Assembly: GCA_030248225.1 (NCBI GenBank)
Contig: JASANE010029951.1
Location: 1 to 64,000, forward strand
DNA: 64,000 nucleotides
Source of the DNA: Trileptium ribeirensis
Taxonomy: Eukaryota; Nematoda; Enoplea; Enoplida; Thoracostomopsidae
Direction: 5' to 3'
The notes under the pieces: generated by a model
Told to the model about the DNA's origin: nothing
Seen by the model: the letters and a program-made list of their open reading frames with translations, nothing else
Database searches by the model: none
Translations under genes and position numbers: made by a program
Part shown: piece by piece, positions 62,601-64,000 of the stretch
How the letters are laid out: the number at the start of each line of letters is the position of its first letter
Numbering within the stretch: position 1 is the stretch's first letter

Positions 62601-63899
62601 CTTAGCTCACTACTCGGCCAGCCTTAGCAACAGGTATATCTGAGCTCAAAAAAGAAACTGTTTTTGATATACTAGTTTTATGGTGACCTCGAAATGTGTC
62701 TGAACGATCTAGATTTGTTTGACAAACCGGCGCAGATTTTCAACTGTATGAATCGGCCTTTTCTGGGACCCTAAGGCGAATAACGTGATTGCCGGGAAAG
62801 GAAGCTTGATAGACATTATTTAAGATGCCACTGGAAGAGAGTTTGTAACGATTCTCGCTTTGGTTGGTGCGAACGGTTCGAAAATAGCATCTTTCATTGT
62901 GTTTGAGGACAGAGTACCAAGGCGCATGGATGTCGTAGGATCCAATCGTTGACCCAAACACCTCCGTCACATGCACCGAATCAGATTGGCGACACAAGAA
63001 AAGTATGAATGATTCATCGGTGTATTTAGCAAGGCACACACTAAACTTGTTTACTCTACATACAATATTACATGCGTGCGTACAATTTTGCTTCTCTTCA
63101 TATTATGCTTGTGTTTGTTCTTTTACAACAGTGTGATAATGTTTAAGTATGAAAATCCTAGTCCTTTAATTTTGACGTCGCTTCCAGTCTTTGGATTAAA
63201 GCATTACGGCCGTGGCGGTACCAAGCTAGTCAACCTATCATAATAAATGACCGATTCCGTATTAGCGTCCTTTGTGAGGTTCCACGTAAGGCGTAGCTCA
63301 ACGTGGTGTAAGCTAGGTTTGTAGCTTCACTACGTATGTATGATATCAATGGACAGTAGTTATGAATGTATCCGCTATACACATACCGTTAGTATGCTAA
63401 GTGTGATTTTAATATGTGCATCTCTATTTTTTTCAGGCAAGCACAACATTTTCCAGCCAAAATTCAGTACAAAGTATCGCGAGTTTATATTGATCTGCTG
63501 GATTTCGCCGCGCAGTATTTGAGAATTGGCGGACGCGTTTTGTTTTGGTTTCCGGTGCATTACGCCGAGTTAGTTTGATTGGTGTTTAGGATTTGTGTAA
63601 TAATGATTCTATCTATCTGCTTCATCAGTCCAAATCAATTTCGTATGTCCGATCGCTCGCGTTGGCGGATGCTATGCAACAGAGAGTTTGTTGTTCTATA
63701 AAACTGCTATAAAAGAGGATAGAAACATACAGTGTTCGCCAAAAATTCTTGTTCGATATCGGTGCAAATTTCGTTGCTTTCTGGTTTAAATGTTTAAAAC
63801 GATTATTGTTTAATTTGCTTTTCACTTTCACTGTCTATATATAGGCACTGGGCGACATTACTGCAATGCCATTTCAACCATGCTTTGCTCCTTAGAAGA
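17590..63899 (+). CDS. TRMT11: TRMT11, right copy: tRNA (guanine(10)-N2)-methyltransferase, split over 46 kb
   Basis: Catalytic subunit of the Trm11-Trm112 enzyme that makes N2-methylguanosine at tRNA position 10, using S-adenosylmethionine. Exons: 17590-17640, 20716-20787, 22937-about 23007 (damaged), 23846-23920 (damaged), exon 5 not found, 27306-27440, 28626-28782, 31633-31713, 33133-33300, 59241-59313, 63437-63568 and possibly 63845-63899. Exons 6-11 are intact and phase-consistent. They carry the SAM-binding DPFMGTG (exon 7) and the catalytic TDPPYG motif, split across the exon 9/10 junction. Exons 3 and 4 lie in the poorly matching part of the right arm and are broken as written: no donor after exon 3, and exon 4 is 7 bp short with an in-frame TAA. 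Either this gene is a pseudogene or that stretch is poor consensus. The intron after exon 9 (about 26 kb) hosts an oppositely oriented FReD gene. Confidence 0.85.
17781..18594 (-). mobile_element. hAT-like element, right-arm copy of copy 2
   Basis: Mirror of 11798-12603, flanked by attattat on both sides (17773-17780 and 18595-18602). The insertion therefore predates the inverted duplication. Confidence 0.88.
18655..19180 (-). repeat. Right-arm copy of the 175-bp tandem repeat
   Basis: Mirror image of 11217-11735 with the same three units and a few point differences. Confidence 0.75.
20716..20787 (+). CDS. TRMT11: TRMT11 right copy, exon 2
   Basis: Twenty-four codons from EVISLLQLDNLDC to DFVDNT between ttttcag and gtacgt. 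Phase 0 at both ends, and identical to the left-arm copy. Confidence 0.78.
21211..22344 (-). mobile_element. hAT-like element, right-arm copy of copy 1
   Basis: Starts cagggaataaccgg and ends near ttccgattactccactg. It is the mirror of 8046-9180. Its second half lies in the poorly matching part of the right arm and is much altered. Confidence 0.7.
22937..23007 (+). pseudogene. TRMT11: TRMT11 right copy, exon 3 with lost donor
   Basis: Acceptor cttag is kept and the frame reads PFAVADFGHENALRRLLQRS then IL. The left-arm donor sequence (ataaagttagt) is replaced here by cgtcaacttca, leaving no GT at the expected place. The end coordinate is therefore only the homologous limit. The following intron is also strongly diverged from the left arm. 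Confidence 0.7.
23846..23920 (+). pseudogene. TRMT11: TRMT11 right copy, exon 4 frameshifted
   Basis: Begins correctly (tttacag then NAFELWASG) but is 75 bp against 82 bp in the left arm. After Gly-Asp-Leu it reaches TAA. The homologous donor reads gtacat instead of gtaagt. Several small indels account for the change. Confidence 0.8.
27306..27440 (+). CDS. TRMT11: TRMT11 right copy, exon 6
   Basis: Forty-five codons from DFDFIPFDGPVEL to PHKVYFGRL, between atttag and gtatg. The segment corresponds to the end of the N-terminal THUMP-like region and the linker into the methyltransferase domain (human LPFEGKV ... PHNIYFGRW). The conserved Gly is present here. Confidence 0.92.
28626..28782 (+). 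CDS. TRMT11: TRMT11 right copy, exon 7 (SAM-binding motif)
   Basis: 157 bp, from IGFGQTMLPDKFNLKKRR to VLDPFMGTG, ending in phase 1 at donor gttagt. KKRRYIGNTTMDP matches human KKRHFIGNTSMDA. DPFMGTG is motif I of the Rossmann-fold methyltransferase, which binds S-adenosylmethionine. This is the last exon inside the palindrome. Confidence 0.93.
28858..29132. mobile_element. Short TIR element, right-arm copy
   Basis: Mirror of 1304-1577: begins ctggcttctccaaaatgggg and ends gcgaatcgagaagccag. Confidence 0.7.
30396..31632 (+). other. TRMT11 intron between exons 7 and 8
   Basis: The first unique sequence after the palindrome. Contains a ggctcggctctagaaccgagccgagc self-complementary patch (about 30615-30645) and a GC-rich island (about 31100-31255). 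The words gctcggc and gaaccga recur near 60850-60890. The minus-strand frame across 31035-31271 has no recognisable domain. Confidence 0.5.
31633..31713 (+). CDS. TRMT11: TRMT11 exon 8
   Basis: Eighty-one bases reading (G)SLLVAAAKFGAYVLGMDIM then YQTVHAI, between atttag and gttcgt. Human has GLLIACAHFGAYVYGTDIDYNTVHG. Asp in GMDI is the motif II acidic residue expected to contact the SAM ribose. It lies outside the palindrome and has no left-arm counterpart in the window. Confidence 0.92.
31714..33132 (+). other. TRMT11 intron between exons 8 and 9
   Basis: Contains two related patches, ggtctggacccaaaaaattt (about 31820) and ggtctggacctaaaaaattt (about 32134), each followed by ggtggaccca/gctggaccca. 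No exon was recognised. Confidence 0.5.
33133..33300 (+). CDS. TRMT11: TRMT11 exon 9
   Basis: 168 bp reading from GKSSRSDVKYRQADESVR to FDAIITD, between attatag and gtaagt. It aligns with human GKATRKNQKWRGPDENIR...YFDAIITD. It ends one base into the Pro codon of the catalytic DPPY motif, which is completed by exon 10. Confidence 0.92.
33386..33824. repeat. Diverged relative of the short TIR element
   Basis: The start, taggctgtcaattcgccc with atgttgccagggg, and the end, caatttagagagcccag, resemble the ends of 58499-58855. The interior shares the gtgtttttaccg...gaagcaaaaaa stretch and a G-run of nine. Identification rests on partial matches. Confidence 0.45.
34731..35015 (+). repeat. GC-rich tandem duplication, 2 x 142 bp
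   Basis: The word ggcaggggttatgtccctcg recurs at 34731 and 34873. Both copies continue through caggcgccgaaattatgggt to ccttttccgcaaacccggc. It is markedly GC-rich against its surroundings. A 106-codon frame across it is explained by the repeat and has no recognisable domain. Confidence 0.85.
35195..35300 (+). repeat. Dispersed repeat shared with about 6080-6180 and 24270-24370
   Basis: The words cgcgaatagcaattgaacag and ctgttgatttttcgcgaac match cgcgaattgcaattgaatag and ctgttaatttttcg in the left arm (about 6100-6140), with a mirrored, decayed copy in the right arm. Family unknown. Confidence 0.55.
35782..36037 (-). CDS. FReD last exon B (alternative 3' exon)
   Basis: Acceptor atttcag, then CRSSSNPFGYYFLGRKDLPP, FAGPGISW...AIRPLGYIGGS and a charged tail (DISRNKRKNKGTSR), stop TAA. 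It is clearly a duplicate of last exon A, starting in the same phase, but with a different C-terminal tail and no LGCK cysteine. No other FReD exon lies between the two, so it would have to be spliced to exon 5 of the same gene. Confidence 0.85.
35782..45799 (-). CDS. Secreted fibrinogen-related protein (FReD), nested gene with two alternative last exons
   Basis: Exons on the minus strand: 45628-45799, 43264-43400, 41470-41566, 40652-40816, 38740-38860, then 37861-38098 (last exon A) or 35782-36037 (last exon B). The product has an N-terminal signal peptide, a short linker, and one fibrinogen C-terminal domain: RDCAEV, YCDMETEGGGWT, FNGTVDFYRGW, GFGNVNGEYFLG, the Ca-site-like DYDVDG, NCA, WWY and IRP. 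All junction phases agree. Proteins of this kind are extracellular lectin-like or adhesion proteins (ficolin and tachylectin families). No collagen or coiled-coil region is visible, so it is a minimal FReD. The whole gene sits inside the intron between TRMT11 exons 9 and 10, on the other strand. I cannot assign a specific ligand. Confidence 0.9.
37861..38098 (-). CDS. FReD last exon A
   Basis: Begins with acceptor attacag and reads CTKSSNVFGFYFLGCKVLP, then FAGPGFSW...LIRPLGYIGGS and a tail ending NRLVNGN, stop TAG. Cys-Thr-Lys-Ser-Ser-Asn aligns with CH.SNLNG, and IRP is the domain's last motif. It carries an extra Cys (LGCK) absent in last exon B. Confidence 0.9.
38207..38468. mobile_element. 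piggyBac-like MITE with tRNA-like interior
   Basis: A 262-bp element flanked by TTAA on both sides (38203-38206 and 38469-38472), with inverted ends ccctttcatgccc and gggcatgagaggg. TTAA targets and CCC-starting ends are the signature of piggyBac-type transposition. The interior contains a tRNA-like stretch on the minus strand (38259-38331). It is inserted in the FReD intron between exon 5 and last exon A. Confidence 0.82.
38259..38331 (-). other. tRNA-like sequence inside the MITE
   Basis: On the minus strand an A-box-like tagctcagtgg is followed about 40 bases later by a B-box ggttcgatccc. These are the internal promoter words of tRNA genes and tRNA-derived SINEs. The outer ends do not form a convincing acceptor stem, so it is not a functional tRNA gene. 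Confidence 0.65.
38740..38860 (-). CDS. FReD exon 5 (calcium site)
   Basis: Reads GDYLTKSNGRPFSTFDYDVD then GSLKNCAAYFHSAWWYHNYG, between gttacag and gtgagt. The D.D.D-G cluster followed by NCA is the family's calcium-binding loop with the third conserved Cys. AWWY is also diagnostic. It ends in phase 2 and joins to either last exon to give Asp-Cys. Confidence 0.93.
40652..40816 (-). CDS. FReD exon 4
   Basis: Reads GLERIYQLTKQKHMELKVVL and continues to YYGDAG, between ttctag and gtttga. ELKVVLTD and the YSHFYLGN...SYYGDAG block match EL.V.L.D...A.Y..F.VG...GYSGDAG of the family. Confidence 0.92.
41470..41566 (-). CDS. FReD exon 3
   Basis: Reads VISTRFNGTVDFYRGWYFYK then MGFGNVNGEYFLG, between tttcag and gtatac. 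It matches the family pattern VIQRR.DGSVDF.R.W..YK.GFG...GEFWLG. The usual Trp of FWLG is Phe here. Confidence 0.93.
42508..42623 (+). repeat. Direct duplication, 2 x 58 bp
   Basis: The unit beginning aaggaaaattttacc occurs at 42508 and again at 42566 with a single visible difference near the end (caaacat / caaaaat). Confidence 0.9.
43264..43400 (-). CDS. FReD exon 2 (start of fibrinogen domain)
   Basis: Reads RPRDCAEVQDQARGARSGVY and continues to HVYCDMETEGGGWT, between tttaag and gttagt. RDC...SGVYTIYP...YCDME..GGGWT is the standard start of a fibrinogen C-terminal domain, with the first conserved Cys pair. One additional Cys occurs in CAGC. Confidence 0.93.
43612..44767 (+). mobile_element. 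hAT-like non-autonomous element, copy 3
   Basis: 1156 bp between exact 8-bp direct repeats atgtattc (43604-43611 and 44768-44775). Ends are cagggagtaaccgga and tccggttattccctg, imperfect inverted repeats. The 8-bp target duplication and CAGGG start are typical of the hAT superfamily. It lies in the intron between FReD exons 1 and 2. No coding capacity is visible. Confidence 0.92.
45628..45799 (-). CDS. FReD exon 1 (signal peptide)
   Basis: ATG with hydrophobic MTHLYTAFVFVILGGQLS followed by a polar linker ending PRQEVG, then donor gtaagt in phase 1. It is the only upstream exon with a start codon and compatible phase, and a secretion signal fits the family. NVT gives a potential N-glycosylation site in the linker. 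Confidence 0.8.
45800..48179. other. Intronic stretch upstream of the FReD gene
   Basis: It would contain the FReD promoter just beyond 45800. Apart from scattered short frames with no domain resemblance I see nothing identifiable. Confidence 0.5.
48180..49010 (+). repeat. Tandem repeat with unit of about 356 bp
   Basis: The word catagtaaaatgataaat recurs at 48303 and 48659, ttcacggaagca at about 48239 and 48597, and the ggtacgggg word several times. A third, partial unit follows to about 49010. Short frames here come from the repeat. Confidence 0.8.
49218..49325 (+). repeat. Solo end of the 51.9-53.8 kb element family
   Basis: Reads tataagttagttataaactg, then tttttcagtcataataatac and ctcactagggtatcgaaag, matching the outer part of the arm starting at 51937. 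A dispersed copy without its partner arm. Confidence 0.65.
50096..50165 (-). other. tRNA-like relic (tRNA pseudogene or SINE head)
   Basis: The minus strand reads tatagtctagtgatagcac, an A-box region like that of tRNA-Asp/Glu, followed by gatttcgaatccc as B box. The 3' acceptor strand does not pair well with the 5' end. Probably a tRNA-derived SINE fragment. Confidence 0.55.
51191..51793 (+). repeat. Minisatellite, about 46-bp units in a 186-bp higher-order repeat
   Basis: About thirteen units of the form tttttgattttg.ccacttgagg.tcttcagc.ttttagatgg.acc. Variant units recur in the same order: the variant gatgaaacg is at 51279 and 51465 (186 bp apart, four units), and the shortened tttttatttgtctac variant recurs at about the same spacing. 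Confidence 0.92.
51937..53812. mobile_element. Inverted-repeat element of about 1.9 kb
   Basis: The left arm 51937-52402 is matched in reverse complement by 53511-53812. Shared words include gttataagttt, cagtacggttgca/aagtacggttgca, aaatgatatc/aaatatcatttataaat and caagcaaaa.ttgaaccctt. The left arm is longer because a block of about 100 bp (tttcactcactaa...tcgaaaacaagc) is repeated about three times. The spacer (52403-53510) has no recognisable gene. Confidence 0.7.
53155..53275 (+). repeat. Retroposon-like tail with gaacgaacgaacggacggac
   Basis: A tail-like run reading cagtggttcttgagatccgt, then cggaccgaacgaacgaacgg and acggacatcgac. Short GAAC/GGAC runs after a gttcttgagat word are common near the 3' ends of RTE-type elements in invertebrates. 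No reverse transcriptase is present, and the assignment is by resemblance only. Confidence 0.35.
54005..55110 (+). repeat. Diverged satellite array, about seven units of 160-200 bp
   Basis: Each unit contains an ....ttttaggggtata.gaaggtagctagg block, a cacaaagtcactag block, a ttgctttttaac block and an aaatcgcactttgg block. The caaagtca anchor recurs near 54080, 54243, 54404, 54573, 54774 and 54943. Short frames on both strands are repeat by-products. Confidence 0.85.
55200..58498. other. Intronic stretch without recognised content
   Basis: Part of the long TRMT11 intron. It contains related low-complexity patches (aaaattcgccaaaaatttgg near 56165, a matching complement near 56885-56970) that also resemble 42420-42500. 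No gene or complete element was recognised. Confidence 0.45.
58499..58855. mobile_element. Related short TIR element
   Basis: Begins ccggcttatccatttgctg and ends actttggagaagccag, about 355 bp. It shares the attttgcta/attttgcca block near the start and G-rich patches with 1304-1577. It lies in the TRMT11 intron. Confidence 0.6.
59241..59313 (+). CDS. TRMT11: TRMT11 exon 10 (catalytic DPPYG)
   Basis: Seventy-three bases. Joined to exon 9 it gives TDPPYGLREKTCRIGSKKHD then PSVPEE, matching human TDPPYGIRESTRRTGSQK. DPPY is the motif IV loop that binds the target guanine amino group. Acceptor gttacag and donor gttagt are both good. It lies about 26 kb downstream of exon 9, beyond the nested gene. 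Confidence 0.9.
59512..60685. mobile_element. Inverted-repeat element with GC-rich core
   Basis: The outer arms 59512-59714 and 60487-60685 are reverse complements (gtaacaatgctacgatgtaa; ttcgctatgtgttttg; cgcaagtttttcagaact). An inner inverted pair, catacatgctcaa at about 59858-59869 and ttgagcatgtatg at about 60107-60119, brackets a GC-rich core of about 240 bp. The core has no recognisable gene. It lies just after TRMT11 exon 10. Confidence 0.75.
60686..62196. other. Intronic stretch between inverted-repeat element and pogo relic
   Basis: Only the gctcggc/gaaccga patch near 60850-60930 (shared with about 30590-30650) stands out. No exon was recognised. Confidence 0.45.
62197..63030 (+). 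pseudogene. Decayed pogo/Tigger-like (Tc1-mariner superfamily) transposase
   Basis: Pieces in shifting frames match the order of a pogo-type transposase: MVRQYNRKTQPVPKN at the start with SVRKAHI (helix-turn-helix region), then AELAVCVRIMARN, then LFDKPAQIFNC (the block before the first catalytic Asp of DDE, replaced here), then PKANNVIAGKGS and GREFVTILALVGANGSKIAS. Several stop codons and frame changes break it, so it is dead. It lies in the TRMT11 intron between exons 10 and 11. Confidence 0.75.
63437..63568 (+). CDS. TRMT11: TRMT11 exon 11
   Basis: 132 bp reading from LQAQHFPAKIQYKVSRVY to FPVHYA, between tttcag and gttagt. YIDLLDFAAQYLRIGGRVLF aligns with human FLDLLNFAAETLVLGGRLVY. Phase 2 from exon 10 is completed by the first base. 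Confidence 0.92.
63845..63899 (+). CDS. TRMT11: Possible TRMT11 exon 12
   Basis: A segment between tatatag and gtatgt. Using the gttagt donor of exon 11 gives an open but poorly matching frame (HWATLLQCHFNH...). The next frame reads ALGDITAMPFQPCFAP then TAG, and AMPFQPCF resembles human MVPWHPCL. That frame would need the weaker donor gtttga three bases further into exon 11, and it stops early. The exon is likely but the frame is unsettled. Confidence 0.45.
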
Positions 63900-64000
63900 G
63901 TATGTATAGTTGTATACATATGTCCATAACCGTATAAAACTAAAGTGATTCTGCCGCATCTGATTCTGGTACAGTGAAATCATGTAGATAGCGTTGCATT

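Noticed and set aside
1..64000. Bacterial contamination, CRISPR array or operon structure
   Set aside because: No long prokaryote-like open frames, ribosome-binding sites or regularly spaced perfect repeats. Genes are split by GT/AG introns.

Overview
The window is nuclear DNA from an invertebrate animal. It is AT-rich, coding sequence occurs only as short exons (about 50 to 260 bp) with GT/AG borders, and the rest is introns, DNA transposons and satellites. Both recognisable gene families are metazoan: the tRNA methyltransferase TRMT11 (Trm11) and a secreted fibrinogen-related protein (FReD). I cannot resolve the phylum from the sequence.

Positions about 41-14675 and 15726-30395 form a giant inverted duplication: two arms of about 14.65 kb around a 1.05 kb non-palindromic spacer. 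Most of the arm sequence I compared is nearly identical, but roughly 21.4-24.8 kb is far more diverged from its partner at 5.6-9.0 kb. Each arm holds the 5' half of TRMT11, so two copies are transcribed head-to-head, outward from the centre. The two copies are damaged in different places. The left (minus-strand) copy has sound exons 3 and 4 but a 1-bp deletion in exon 7, and the arm ends before exon 8. The right (plus-strand) copy has a ruined exon 3 donor and a frameshifted exon 4, but continues outside the palindrome through intact exons 8-11 to the window's right edge. Exon 5, expected between exons 4 and 6, was not found in either arm.

The right TRMT11 copy has an intron of about 26 kb (33301-59240). 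Nested inside it on the opposite strand is a complete FReD gene (45799 down to 35782): a signal-peptide exon, four exons of the fibrinogen C-terminal domain, and two tandem, phase-compatible last exons that look like alternative 3' ends.

The non-coding part is rich in mobile and repeated DNA. It includes hAT-type non-autonomous elements with 8-bp target duplications (three insertions, five copies counting the duplicated arms), a TTAA-flanked piggyBac-like MITE with a tRNA-like interior, a decayed pogo/Tigger-like transposase gene, a short TIR family with CTGGCTTCTCC ends, two further inverted-repeat elements near 52-54 kb and 59.5-60.7 kb, and several tandem arrays, one with higher-order structure. 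No rRNA, functional tRNA, CRISPR array or bacterial-type operon is present.
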